A stretch of DNA of 38,606 nucleotides, from NCBI GenBank assembly GCA_016219225.1, contig JACRBX010000193.1, positions 1-38,606 on the forward strand, written 5' to 3'. The translations under genes and the position numbers were made by a program. The stretch comes from Deltaproteobacteria bacterium. Its GTDB lineage: Bacteria; Desulfobacterota; RBG-13-43-22. A model generated the notes under the pieces. That model did not search any database. It was not told the DNA's origin and saw nothing but the letters and a program-made list of their open reading frames with translations. Shown piece after piece: positions 1 through 7,129 of the stretch; within the stretch, counting starts at the first letter, position 1, and every line of letters starts with the position of its first letter.

Positions 1-9
1 GGAATGACG
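1..9. repeat. Right end of a truncated MITE-like palindromic repeat
   Basis: The first nine bases, GGAATGACG, are identical to the terminal sequence of the MITE-like palindromes at 3679-3785, 18256-18358 and 30684-30765. The window probably cuts through another copy, but the match is too short to be sure. Confidence 0.4.
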
Positions 10-103
10 GTCAAATCAAGGTTTGGTCTTCAAATGGAAAACATTAATTACTCGTTGTCGATACTGAAAACCCCCACTCCCGGAATTGTCGAACTCTGGG
101 AGT

Positions 104-122
104 CCCCCGGCAGAGCCGGGGG
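104..122. terminator. GC-rich hairpin beyond the SIR2-like gene
   Basis: CCCCCGGC and GCCGGGGG form a perfect 8-bp stem with the 3-base loop AGA. It lies 22 bases past the stop codon of the minus-strand SIR2-like gene. There is no T run on the minus strand (a short TTT follows on the plus strand), so it may equally be a REP-type palindrome. The flanking context (GGAATTGTCGAACTCTGGGAG) is also repeat-like. Confidence 0.4.
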
Positions 123-143
123 TTTACCTAAAAGCAATTATTA

Positions 144-1103
144 TTACAAGTACTCTCTCAAAAGTTCATAGCAATTCATATTTATAATTCTTGGATTGTT
201 ACGCCGAGGGTCTTTATTTTTGAAATTTTGACTCAACATCATTCTTACGCTATCTATTTCTTTTTCTGTCATCCCAAAGGCGGTACCATATATTTCTTGG
301 TCACCTGTCAGAAGTTCAGGTATACCTAAAATTTCTAAGTTCTCTTTGGCAAAGCCAAATCCAAGGAAGAATATTTTCTTTGTTTTCAAAATCTGATCTT
401 TAGTTTTTGTGAGATCACTTTCAGTTCTGTCGTATATCACTTTGATATTTTCAAATATATTATTAAAATCAAAATTGTTTAGTTTTGCAGCGTAGTCTAA
501 ATAATGTGCTCCCTGCCATGGCAAATAAGCTAATTGACCATAAACATGCTGGATTGAAAAAGGAAATAATTCTCCATTTGGTGGTTGGGTGCGTGGGATT
601 GAGGTAAAAGAATTGGTTATACTTTCATATAAAAAATGTTCTAATGAACGATCGTAATTGAATGTGATGAATGATATTTTGTTTTGGCTTATCAGTTTAA
701 AATTATCTGGATTTGTAAGTGTTTCTGTCATCCTCTGATAAAGGTAAGTGTACCAATCTTGACTTTGGTCAACATCTTCTCGGAAAATACTATTCGTTTC
801 GGCCTTCCAAATACTTAAAGCAATTGCTTTTCTTCCTATTTCTGAAAAATTATGGTTTCTTGATAGAAAAAGATCTATTGAGGGTGTACTCGATTTGAAA
901 AATATATTTGCAAAATTTTCTGCATTTTGAATTACATCTTCACTAAAATAGTCTGGATCGGGAGAAGCTCTACGATTTAGTAGCACACTATAATCTTGGG
1001 AGAATTCTTTGCATATTTTACGGCGCAATTCTTTCCCTGTTGGATAACCATAAGGGAAGCTTGATCCTGCTCCTAAGATAAATAAAGTATCTTCTGTGAT
1101 CAT
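144..1103 (-). CDS. SIR2-like domain protein, possible defence gene
   Basis: This is a 319-residue protein. Its N-terminus has the sequence LFILGAGSSFPYGYPTG (about residues 7-23), the glycine-rich NAD-binding start typical of SIR2-like proteins such as those found in anti-phage systems. A further hint is FITFNYDRSLEHFLYE near residues 145-160, which resembles the T-x-N-Y-D segment of that family. The gene is clearly more AT-rich than everything from 1,950 onward and sits next to a toxin-antitoxin pair and repeats, which suggests horizontal acquisition. No transmembrane segment is visible. The start is the ATG at 1101-1103, but no good ribosome binding site precedes it. No partner effector such as HerA, Argonaute or a TIR protein is seen in the window. 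The family call is fairly sure; a defence role is inference. Confidence 0.6.
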   Translation of the reverse strand: MITEDTLFILGAGSSFPYGYPTGKELRRKICKEFSQDYSVLLNRRASPDPDYFSEDVIQNAENFANIFFKSSTPSIDLFLSRNHNFSEIGRKAIALSIWKAETNSIFREDVDQSQDWYTYLYQRMTETLTNPDNFKLISQNKISFITFNYDRSLEHFLYESITNSFTSIPRTQPPNGELFPFSIQHVYGQLAYLPWQGAHYLDYAAKLNNFDFNNIFENIKVIYDRTESDLTKTKDQILKTKKIFFLGFGFAKENLEILGIPELLTGDQEIYGTAFGMTEKEIDSVRMMLSQNFKNKDPRRNNPRIINMNCYELLREYL

Positions 1104-1118
1104 TGTATTTTTTTTCGA

Positions 1119-1180
1119 TTTCTAACGCACGCTTTACCCGGAGATAGCTTTTCGGCTATCGGTGCAAGTGGTTGTTCAAG
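1119..1180. other. Imperfect inverted repeat, weakly attC-like
   Basis: A core hairpin GATAGC/GCTATC (1143-1148 and 1155-1160) is flanked by loosely complementary arms, AACGCACGCTTTACC on one side and GGTGCAAGTGGTTGTT on the other. Read on the minus strand it ends GCGTTAGAA, which resembles the right end of an integron attC site, but the RYYYAAC/GTTRRRY consensus is not met exactly. It separates the toxin gene from the SIR2-like gene. The rest of the 1104-1366 gap shows no coding sequence. Confidence 0.25.
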
Positions 1181-1315
1181 TAAGCCGCTGTGCAGCAGAA
1201 CCCTTTCTTCGTAGTCCTTCCTAAAAAATCTCTCCAGAAGTCCATTCAATAAGACGCATATCTTTCTGTCAAGTATGATACTTCACCCCCCCTGCGTTCC
1301 TCCTGTTTATACAGG

Positions 1316-1337
1316 AAAACGACCTTTCAGGATCGTC
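1316..1337 (-). terminator. Putative terminator of the toxin-antitoxin operon
   Basis: On the minus strand ACGATCC and GGTCGT pair (with one bulged T) around the loop TGAAA and are followed by TTTTCC. It lies about 30 bases past the toxin stop codon. Confidence 0.45.
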
Positions 1338-1366
1338 TCTATCCTTAGTGGCTATGGCCTTCCCCT

Positions 1367-1630
1367 TCAGCCGAAATACCTCTCGTACTCGTCATGGCTG
1401 CCTACCCAAAACCATGTCACGGTGCTTCCATCAAGTACTCCCAGAACCCTGTAACCCAAGCCCACTCGAACCGCCCAAATATTCTCCGTATGATTAATAC
1501 ACTTGAAACGTAATGAAGGATGGAATGGGTCTTCAGCCCATAAGAGATATGCCTTTCTCACCCTATTTTTGATGCTTTGATCAAGCTTCTGGTAGCTATC
1601 CCAAAAGGATGGGAGGGTGGCGGAATTCAT
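1367..1630 (-). CDS. RelE/ParE-family toxin
   Basis: This 87-residue protein has the size and layout of RelE/ParE-superfamily toxins. It begins with a helical segment (SFWDSYQKLDQSIKNRVRKAY). Beta strands follow with the pattern HPSLRFKCI, IWAVRVGLGYRVLGVLDG and TVTWFWVGSHDEYERYFG. The conserved basic and aromatic positions (R in WAVRVG, YR, H of SHDEY) match family members, most of which cleave mRNA on the ribosome, while ParE members poison gyrase. Its first codons overlap the last bases of the upstream antitoxin gene (1627-1630), as is usual for co-translated pairs. Identification as a toxin is good; the target is not predictable from this sequence alone. Confidence 0.8.
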   Translation of the reverse strand: MNSATLPSFWDSYQKLDQSIKNRVRKAYLLWAEDPFHPSLRFKCINHTENIWAVRVGLGYRVLGVLDGSTVTWFWVGSHDEYERYFG

Positions 1631-1857
1631 AGTTTCTCCATGTTCATAGGCGTAGCCTTGCCTTCGCCAATTTCTTTCCGAGCCTGCCGGGCGACGGCAA
1701 CAAGTTTGTTTTGAGTCTTAGAAAAAGATTCATTCCACTTAGCTTCGTCCCGAATGTCCTCAATATAGTCTCTCATATGTTCGAGGACACGATCCTGCAG
1801 CGACTCTGGAAGGGTTTCAAGCATCTTTGTCATGGTAACACTTGCTGCTGATTCCAT
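1627..1857 (-). CDS. Antitoxin partner of the RelE/ParE toxin
   Basis: The protein has 76 residues, is acidic in the middle (MRDYIEDIRDEAKWNESF), and ends in a lysine- and arginine-containing tail (ARQARKEIGEGKATPMNMEKL). This matches a common antitoxin type paired with small RelE/ParE toxins; such proteins bind the toxin and often the operon promoter. The start is chosen at the ATG 1855-1857 because GGAGA lies 9-10 bases upstream on the minus strand. The open frame extends back to 1947, but that extension has no ribosome binding site and would abut the next gene. The stop overlaps the toxin start. Confidence 0.75.
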   Translation of the reverse strand: MESAASVTMTKMLETLPESLQDRVLEHMRDYIEDIRDEAKWNESFSKTQNKLVAVARQARKEIGEGKATPMNMEKL

Positions 1858-1946
1858 ATATATATTCTCCTTTAGGATCGAGTTTTTACCCAAAAAAGCC
1901 GCTAACCATTCGGCCATAAGAATCCCCCGTAGGCGATTCTTTCCCA

Positions 1947-2579
1947 TTATTCGGTCAGGACTTGATCCGGTAATTCGTCCGTGTCTCCATGGGTAATAGG
2001 GAAGTGCTCGGCCAGCAATCGGCCCACCCCCTCAATGGCCTGACACAAAGAGACCTCGCAGGCCCGGCCCTCCTTAATTCCCTGGGAGACCATCCCGGCA
2101 AATTGGTTCAAGGTCTCCTGATCCATCTTTTTATATATCCCCTTATCGGCCAGGACCCAGACCTTTCTTTCCAACAAAGAAAGAAAAAACAAAACCCCGG
2201 TATTATACCGGGTCCGATAAAGTCCTTTTTCATAAAAGGCCAGCAGGGCGCGGAGCCTGACCGTTTCTTCTTGCTTTTTGACGGACAGGAAGGCGGCCTT
2301 CAATTTAGGGACCCGGGCACAGAGCAGGCCAAAAGGGAAGAAAAAGAGGATGCTTAAGGAGATATAGACCCAGAGGGAGTCATGAAAGAACAAAACCGTA
2401 ACGATCAGGGCTAAAAGACTCCCCAAAATCACGCCTCCCAACACCTCTGCTTCGTGATAATGGTTACTGCTGTCGACTACCATGACCGCAATCTCTCCAT
2501 CGGTGCGGGATTCGATATCCTTGATAGTGGCCGTAATTTTTTTATTTTCTTCCTCGGTAAAAAATCGGTCGGCTTTCAT
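1947..2579 (-). CDS. TPM-domain membrane protein
   Basis: This is a 210-residue protein with a TPM (Psb32/MOLO-1-like) fold. The N-terminal part ITATIKDIESRTDGEIAVMVVDSS is the typical start of that domain. Two hydrophobic stretches around residues 48-95 (GGVILGSLLALIVTVLFF and LWVYISLSILFFFPFGLL) form a membrane hairpin inserted in the domain. The second half (YNTGVLFFLSLLERKVWVLADKGIYKKM) is the conserved strand-helix end of TPM. It follows a secreted TPM protein and LemA, an arrangement repeated in many bacteria, but the biochemical role is unknown. The start at 2579 (ATG) is preferred over an upstream ATG at 2660, because residues before it do not belong to the domain and AGGGAA precedes the chosen ATG. 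Confidence 0.75.
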   Translation of the reverse strand: MKADRFFTEEENKKITATIKDIESRTDGEIAVMVVDSSNHYHEAEVLGGVILGSLLALIVTVLFFHDSLWVYISLSILFFFPFGLLCARVPKLKAAFLSVKKQEETVRLRALLAFYEKGLYRTRYNTGVLFFLSLLERKVWVLADKGIYKKMDQETLNQFAGMVSQGIKEGRACEVSLCQAIEGVGRLLAEHFPITHGDTDELPDQVLTE

Positions 2580-2695
2580 GATATTTCCCTGAATCCATTT
2601 CTTAGTCAATCCTGTCAGGCAGGATGCCTGACCTATTTTATTAGGCTTAGACATTTGCAAGAGGCTAAATTATCTTCATTTTGCCTTTCATTCCC

Positions 2696-2741
2696 CAATC
2701 CAAAATCCGCAATCCAAAATCCAAAATCCAAAATCGAAATC
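2696..2741. repeat. Degenerate tandem word tract (AATCCAAA type)
   Basis: The unit AATCCAAA/AATCCGC is repeated about five times with small variations between the two TPM genes. It is one of the family of intergenic word-repeat tracts in this window. Confidence 0.7.
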
Positions 2742-3612
2742 ACCAGTCCCCCGAGGCCCCGCCGCCGCCGAAGTCCCCGCCGCCGCCGAAATCACCACCA
2801 CCTGAATCGCCGCCGCTCCATCCGCCCCCGCCGGATGAATAAAAACCGCCGCCCGGCCAAAACCCACCTCCCCTGTTACCTCCGGCAGAAAAGAGGGAAG
2901 GCAACAAAGCCCCTATCCCCGCTCCCACCAGAATCGATAGAATCAGGGCAACCAATCCCAGGGGAAAAAGGCCCAAGTGAAGCAGGGCCGGTAAACCCGC
3001 GGCGCCGGCAATGCCCCCCAAAATGCGGGAAAAACTGCTCACCAGGAGAAGGACAACAAAACCGGCGACAAGAAAAATCAGGAAGGAGTGGAATCCCCTT
3101 GTCTTTTTAACCGTCGGCCTTTGCTCGGCCTTAAATTCCCCTCTGGTGGCGTCGATCAAGGCCGAAACCCCGGCCATAACCCCGCCGTCAAAATCCCCTC
3201 TCTTAAATCTGGGGGTAATGACCAGGTCAATAATCCTTCCGGCCAATAAATCCGTCAATCGGCCTTCTAAGCCCCGCCCGACCTCGATCCGGATCTTTCT
3301 TTCCTTTTTGGCCACGACCACGATTATCCCATTGTCCTTATTTTTTTGCCCGATCTTCCAGGCCTCGGCCACCTGGATCCCAAACCTGCCGATAGTCTCT
3401 CCTTCCAACGAGGGGACGGTTAAAATGACCATCTGTGTGGAGTCGGTTTGTTCGAATGCTTTCAATTCCCCTTCAATGCGAGCCGCCGAGGCGGAAGAAA
3501 TCATTCCGGCATAATCATTGACATAGCCCCGGAGCTTAGGGATTTCCAGGGCCTGGCTTATGCAAGGGAAAAAGAAAAGAACAAAAATCAGGGCAAGAAT
3601 GGATTTTTTCAT
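2740..3612 (-). CDS. Secreted TPM-domain protein with glycine-rich tail (YgcG family)
   Basis: The protein has 290 residues. It starts with a signal peptide (KKSILALIFVLFFFPCISQA), followed by a TPM domain from about residue 25 to 160. Conserved pieces are LRGYVNDYAGMIS, EQTDSTQMVILTVPSLEG, GQKNKDNGIIVVVAKKERK, IRIEVGRGLEG and the ending PRFKRGDFDGGV. Two hydrophobic segments follow (FLIFLVAGFVVLLLVSSF and GLFPLGLVALILSILVGAGIGALL). The C-terminus is a serine- and glycine-rich, tryptophan-containing tail. This matches the YgcG/DUF2167-like TPM proteins usually next to lemA, as here. The function of the pair is not established; envelope maintenance is often suggested. The start ATG lacks a strong ribosome binding site. 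The glycine-rich tail is encoded by GC-rich CCGCCG repeats. Confidence 0.8.
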   Translation of the reverse strand: MKKSILALIFVLFFFPCISQALEIPKLRGYVNDYAGMISSASAARIEGELKAFEQTDSTQMVILTVPSLEGETIGRFGIQVAEAWKIGQKNKDNGIIVVVAKKERKIRIEVGRGLEGRLTDLLAGRIIDLVITPRFKRGDFDGGVMAGVSALIDATRGEFKAEQRPTVKKTRGFHSFLIFLVAGFVVLLLVSSFSRILGGIAGAAGLPALLHLGLFPLGLVALILSILVGAGIGALLPSLFSAGGNRGGGFWPGGGFYSSGGGGWSGGDSGGGDFGGGGDFGGGGASGDW

Positions 3613-3678
3613 TCTTTAGACATTCTTTCTGAAAATGCATCTTTGATGAACTCGAAAAAAGTCCGCAAGCACCCTTCC

Positions 3679-3785
3679 CGTCATTCCCGTGAAGCTTGTC
3701 CTCGAATGTCTTAATCGGGGAACGGGAATCCAGTGTTTTTAACTGGTTAGACATGGCCTGGATTCCCGCCTGCGCGGGAATGACG
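3679..3785. repeat. MITE-like palindromic repeat, copy A
   Basis: It begins CGTCATTCCCG and ends CGGGAATGACG, with internal GGGAATCCAG and CCTGGATTCCCG arms. Most of the gap between lemA and the YgcG-type gene is this element. The same architecture occurs at four other places in the window. Confidence 0.85.
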
Positions 3786-3811
3786 ACTTTTTACGAGACC
3801 ATCATCTTTGG

Positions 3812-4399
3812 TTAAAATTTTACTTTAGGCGCCTTTTCGGCCCCGGCTTCGGCTTTAAAAGGTTCTTTCAGTTTTAGCCCTAACAAGAACTTATTGGTCA
3901 GGTTATTGGGAAAGACCCGTATGGAGCCGTTAAAGACCTCGACGGCTTTGTTATAACGAACCCGGGCCACATTGATGCGGTTTTCCGTGCCTTCGAGTTG
4001 GTGTTGCAGATCCTGAAAATTTTGGTTGGCTTTAAGATCAGGGTATCTCTCAACCACCACCATCAACCGGGAAAGGGCGCTGCTCATGGCCCCCTGGGCG
4101 GCCTGGAATTGGCTGAAGGCCTTGGGATCATCTAAAAGATTTTTATTCATTTGAATCGACCCGACTTTGGCCCTGGCCTCGGTGACCGCCGTCAGGGTAT
4201 CCTTTTCGTGCTTGGCGTAGGCCTTGACCACCTCCACCAGGTTGGGAATTAAGTCATTTCTTCTTTGGTAGGCCGCCTCCACGTCTCCCCAGGCGGCCTT
4301 GACCGCTTCTTCATTGGTCTGAATAGTATTGTAACCACAGCCGGAAACCAAAAATAACGCAATAATACCCATCAAGACGAATTGTACCCTTTTAAACAT
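3812..4399 (-). CDS. lemA: LemA family lipoprotein
   Basis: This 195-residue protein starts with a lipoprotein signal sequence, with lipobox LVSGC and the acylated cysteine at residue 21. The body is the LemA helical bundle: [33 protein letters not shown], then [40 protein letters not shown] and [13 protein letters not shown]. These are hallmark blocks of the family. The protein is expected to be anchored in the membrane facing the periplasm. Its role is not known, but it travels with TPM proteins, as here, and the three probably form an operon. GGAGG lies 6 bases before the ATG. A sigma70-type promoter and a large leader hairpin lie upstream. Confidence 0.92.
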   Translation of the reverse strand: MFKRVQFVLMGIIALFLVSGCGYNTIQTNEEAVKAAWGDVEAAYQRRNDLIPNLVEVVKAYAKHEKDTLTAVTEARAKVGSIQMNKNLLDDPKAFSQFQAAQGAMSSALSRLMVVVERYPDLKANQNFQDLQHQLEGTENRINVARVRYNKAVEVFNGSIRVFPNNLTNKFLLGLKLKEPFKAEAGAEKAPKVKF

Positions 4400-4477
4400 T
4401 TTTTCCTCCTAAATGAGACTGGAATCCGGCTTCCACCGGAACACTTTAAAGGCCTTTCACAAGTGCCCTAATTAGTG

Positions 4478-4506
4478 CTCGTCCGGAAATGATATTTCCG
4501 GATGAG
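4478..4506. repeat. 13-bp-stem hairpin of the TTTCCGGAT repeat family
   Basis: CTCGTCCGGAAAT and ATTTCCGGATGAG pair over 13 positions (one G-T) around the loop GAT. It is followed by TCAGCGATCAGC-type words up to about 4538. Degenerate relatives occur at 16915-16955 and 16985-17050. It lies inside the predicted 5' leader of lemA, so it might affect that transcript. Confidence 0.65.
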
Positions 4507-4550
4507 AGCTGTCAGCGATCAGCTTTTAGCCATCAGCAAAATCGTTTATT

Positions 4551-4579
4551 ATTATATCATTTCCAACCGGGAAGACCAA
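4551..4579 (-). promoter_or_regulatory. Putative sigma70 promoter of lemA
   Basis: On the minus strand TTGGTC (4574-4579) and TATAAT (4551-4556) are separated by 17 bases. The predicted transcript would start near 4543 and carry a leader of about 145 bases containing the TTTCCGGAT hairpin. Confidence 0.5.
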
Positions 4580-4645
4580 CAATTAAAAAGATGGGGGAAA
4601 TTGGGAAAGGAATCGGGTTTTATTAAGACCAATTCAGGAGCGGTG

Positions 4646-5116
4646 TCAAAAATCTATTTCGTCCAGTTTGGGTTGGCCTCCTTCATATTTTTTTAACGCC
4701 TCTTCTTGTTTCTGCGATTGATCGAATAATATCAGGTATTCTTTTTCCATATCCGCAAACTTTTTTTCCATTTGCTCAATTTTATTTTTCATCTGTAAAA
4801 TGATTTCTGTCTTTTCCTGAAGCGAATCTTGTAATTTTTTTATTTCTCCGTTATCACCCCCCTCAAACCCTTGATTCCAGGTTTCCTTCTCCGGCAGGAG
4901 GGGGGCCTGCGGTTCGGGATTCGAAACCTCGGTTCGGTTTAATTCCTGATCCCCTTGATGATCATGCTGCCAATTGAAATCTCTTATAATTTTTACTGAT
5001 TTTAAATAGGAGGCCTTTAACTTTCTCCCTTTTAAAAAGAGAATTATAATTATTGCCAATTGGATCAGCAAAAATTCCAGAAGCAAAATAAAATAGAAGG
5101 GATCAAGACGGATCAT
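4646..5116 (-). CDS. Membrane-anchored coiled-coil protein of unknown function
   Basis: I do not recognise this 156-residue protein. It has one N-terminal membrane segment (FYFILLLEFLLIQLAIIIILFL, residues 7-28). A basic stretch follows, then an acidic linker. The C-terminal half is a predicted coiled coil (IKKLQDSLQEKTEIILQMKNKIEQMEKKFADMEKEYLILFDQ). The start overlaps the end of the upstream vWA-domain gene by 14 bases, so the two are probably translated together, and the protein may be the cytoplasmic or structural partner of the vWA protein. Confidence 0.65.
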   Translation of the reverse strand: MIRLDPFYFILLLEFLLIQLAIIIILFLKGRKLKASYLKSVKIIRDFNWQHDHQGDQELNRTEVSNPEPQAPLLPEKETWNQGFEGGDNGEIKKLQDSLQEKTEIILQMKNKIEQMEKKFADMEKEYLILFDQSQKQEEALKKYEGGQPKLDEIDF

Positions 5117-6650
5117 TAGTATTTAAGGAACCTTCTTTCTCTTTTTTGCCGGCTTTTTTTCGATTCCATTTTAAAACCCCCCAAAAAATCAATCCGATTA
5201 CTAAAAAACCCAAATGGATAAGTCCCAATTTCATGAAGGCCTTTGTCCAAATCTCATCCGCCCTGGTCGGAACGGTTGTTTTTACGGCCCGTGCGGTGGG
5301 GGTCGGGGGACTTTGAAGGGCCGGTCGGTTTAAAACTTTCACCTGTCGGACCTGTTCTCTTTTAAAGGTCTTTCCATCGGCCAGTATTTGAATGGTATAA
5401 TCACCGGTCTGTTTAAAGGTGAAGGCGTTGGAATATCTTCCTTCCTTATCTCTGCTATCTCCGGTTTCCAGAGGAAACAAACTCAGTTTGAGATGATTTC
5501 CATCAGGTCCTTTTATGTCGGTCATAAAAAAGATGGATTCCAGGAATCGTTTTTCCGTAACGGTTCGATCCTCCCTTTCCAGCCAGGCCTCTATGTTAAT
5601 TTTCTCGCCTTGAAAAATATGATTTTGCTTCAAAGAACTTTTCAAGGCCAGATCGGTAACGACGAATATTTTATTCCCTTCCTTGGTACTCAACTGCACT
5701 TTCCATCGGCCGGGGATGGGCTTTTTGATGGTGATCAAATCGAAAGCTTTGGTTTGATACCAGGCAATACCTTCAGACAATTTATCGTAAACGAGTCCTT
5801 TCCGGTTGGGATCGATAAGCTTGGTCAGGGTCCCTATTTGTTTCGTAATCAACAGGGTCGCTTCTTGAATCTCCTTGTCGATAAAGAAGGAATCCCCTTC
5901 CAAGGGCACGGTGTCGGGCATTTTGACTTGTTCAAATATGGAGGCAAAAATAACATGGATATCTTTATCGGCCTGGGCCAGATTGAAAAGACCTTTGGTT
6001 TCTTGCGCTAAATCGTTTAGAAGTTTCCGGTCCGAAAAATCAGAAAAAGCCACGGTATAGAGTTTAATATGATCTTTTACCAGTTCCGGTAGAAGTTTTC
6101 CTAAGGCTTTAAGGGCCGAGGCGTCTTTTTCTTTATCCCCCAGGTCCATTTGACCGTCGGAAAAAAGGATTAGAATTTTGTTCGAATTTTGAGAAGGTTT
6201 AATCTCTTCATACCCTTTTTTAATTGCGGCATATAGATCGGTGTTTAAATCCCGGGAAGTTATTTTTTGAACGGCCCTGGAAAATCCCTTCTGATTCTCG
6301 GGAAGATTTTGGGTAAGCGGGATCAAGGTCTGGGCCGAATCCCCAAAGCTGATCAGGCCAAGCCGGTCTTCAGGTCCGAACAGGGTAATCAATAATTCAG
6401 CGGCTGCTTTTCTGAAATCCTGGGGGTCGGTTTTTTTCATACTACCGGATTGATCCAGGATAAAAAAAATATCAAAGGCTGCTTTGGCTTTCGAGCCTTT
6501 TATAGGGGTATTGGAAGCAGGCCCTGAACTTTTTTCCGGGCCGCTTGTCTTTGGAGCAGCGATTTCCGCAGAAAAGGCGTTATACCCCTGGAAGGGCATC
6601 CACAGGCACAAGAAAACAAAAAGAAAAAAGAAAACCATTTTTCTTGCCAT
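5103..6650 (-). CDS. von Willebrand factor A domain membrane protein
   Basis: The protein has 515 residues. An N-terminal signal peptide is followed by a linker. The vWA domain runs from about residue 58 to 240 with a complete metal-binding (MIDAS) site: DQSGS at residues 66-70, the threonine in DLNTDLYAA, and the aspartate in LFSDGQMD. A beta-rich region follows (about 300-430) with FVVTDLALKSSLKQN and FTFKQTGDYTIQILADGKTF, resembling the Ig-like part of secreted vWA proteins. One C-terminal membrane helix (LGLIHLGFLVIGLIFWGVL) and a short basic tail come last. It is probably anchored in the inner membrane with the domain in the periplasm. The ligand is unknown. The start ATG has only a weak ribosome binding site; a second ATG lies four codons later. 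Confidence 0.8.
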   Translation of the reverse strand: MARKMVFFFLFVFLCLWMPFQGYNAFSAEIAAPKTSGPEKSSGPASNTPIKGSKAKAAFDIFFILDQSGSMKKTDPQDFRKAAAELLITLFGPEDRLGLISFGDSAQTLIPLTQNLPENQKGFSRAVQKITSRDLNTDLYAAIKKGYEEIKPSQNSNKILILFSDGQMDLGDKEKDASALKALGKLLPELVKDHIKLYTVAFSDFSDRKLLNDLAQETKGLFNLAQADKDIHVIFASIFEQVKMPDTVPLEGDSFFIDKEIQEATLLITKQIGTLTKLIDPNRKGLVYDKLSEGIAWYQTKAFDLITIKKPIPGRWKVQLSTKEGNKIFVVTDLALKSSLKQNHIFQGEKINIEAWLEREDRTVTEKRFLESIFFMTDIKGPDGNHLKLSLFPLETGDSRDKEGRYSNAFTFKQTGDYTIQILADGKTFKREQVRQVKVLNRPALQSPPTPTARAVKTTVPTRADEIWTKAFMKLGLIHLGFLVIGLIFWGVLKWNRKKAGKKEKEGSLNTNDPS

Positions 6651-6786
6651 TTATTTAAAGAGGTTATTAAATCTATTTTCCCCTAATAATAGTCCTCTTC
6701 CTAATAATCGGCATATTTTTGAAAAATCTTTAGTAGGAAAATAACGTTCAAGGATCGGGGGTCAGGGATCGGCGGTCGGCGAAAGA

Positions 6787-6810
6787 CATTTTCATTCTTC
6801 GTAGTGCCCG
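6787..6810 (+). repeat. Conserved TTTTCAT-TTCGT-GTGCCC tail element, site 1
   Basis: CATTTTCATTCTTCGTAGTG followed by CCCG matches five or six other intergenic sites here. The 6651-7129 gap holds this site, a second one at 6966, a word tract between them and a hairpin near the hydrogenase end; I see no gene. Confidence 0.6.
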
Positions 6811-6872
6811 ACCCGGGCATGAGCGCTTAGTAAGAAAGTAGGGCTCAGGGGCCGGGGGGCAGTTAAAGAATC

Positions 6873-6960
6873 ATGTTGCAAGATGCAAGTTTCAAGTTGC
6901 AAGAGGAAAACCTTGAACCCTGAACCTTGCCTTTCGCCTATTGCCCATAGCCCATCGCCT
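6873..6960. repeat. Degenerate word tract (TTGCAAG, TTGAACC and GCCCAT types)
   Basis: The tract runs through variants of AAGTTTCAAGTTGCAAG, then CCTTGAACCCTGAACCTTG, then CGCCTATTGCCCATAGCCCA. It is followed directly by the conserved tail element at 6966. Confidence 0.7.
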
Positions 6961-6965
6961 CAAAA

Positions 6966-6990
6966 CATTTTCATGCTTCGTGGTGCCCCA
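6966..6990 (+). repeat. Conserved tail element, site 2
   Basis: CATTTTCATGCTTCGTGGTG then CCCCA, directly after the 6873-6960 word tract. Confidence 0.65.
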
Positions 6991-7038
6991 CCCAACCCCT
7001 GTCCTCCCCCTCAAGGGGAAGGGTGAGGGAGGGGGCAC

Positions 7039-7070
7039 CCCCGTCTGTTTCCATTAATGACAGACGAGGG
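7039..7070 (-). terminator. Hairpin after the hydrogenase large-subunit gene
   Basis: CGTCTGT and ACAGACG pair over 7 bp, extended by CCC/GGG with one bulge, around the loop TTCCATTAATG. It lies about 60 bases past the stop of the last hydrogenase gene on the minus strand. A T run is lacking, so the terminator call is tentative. Confidence 0.4.
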
Positions 7071-7129
7071 CGCCAGCACTACATAATCCCGTTCATCCGG
7101 CTCGGAGTCCCTGCAACAGCCTGGTATTA

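Noticed and set aside
2696-2741. CRISPR array
   Set aside because: The short word tracts here and elsewhere have no constant 25-40-base repeats with unique spacers, and no cas genes are present.
2454-3110. 218-codon plus-strand open frame over the TPM genes
   Set aside because: Its basic proline- and arginine-rich part is just the complement of the glycine-rich tail of the secreted TPM protein.
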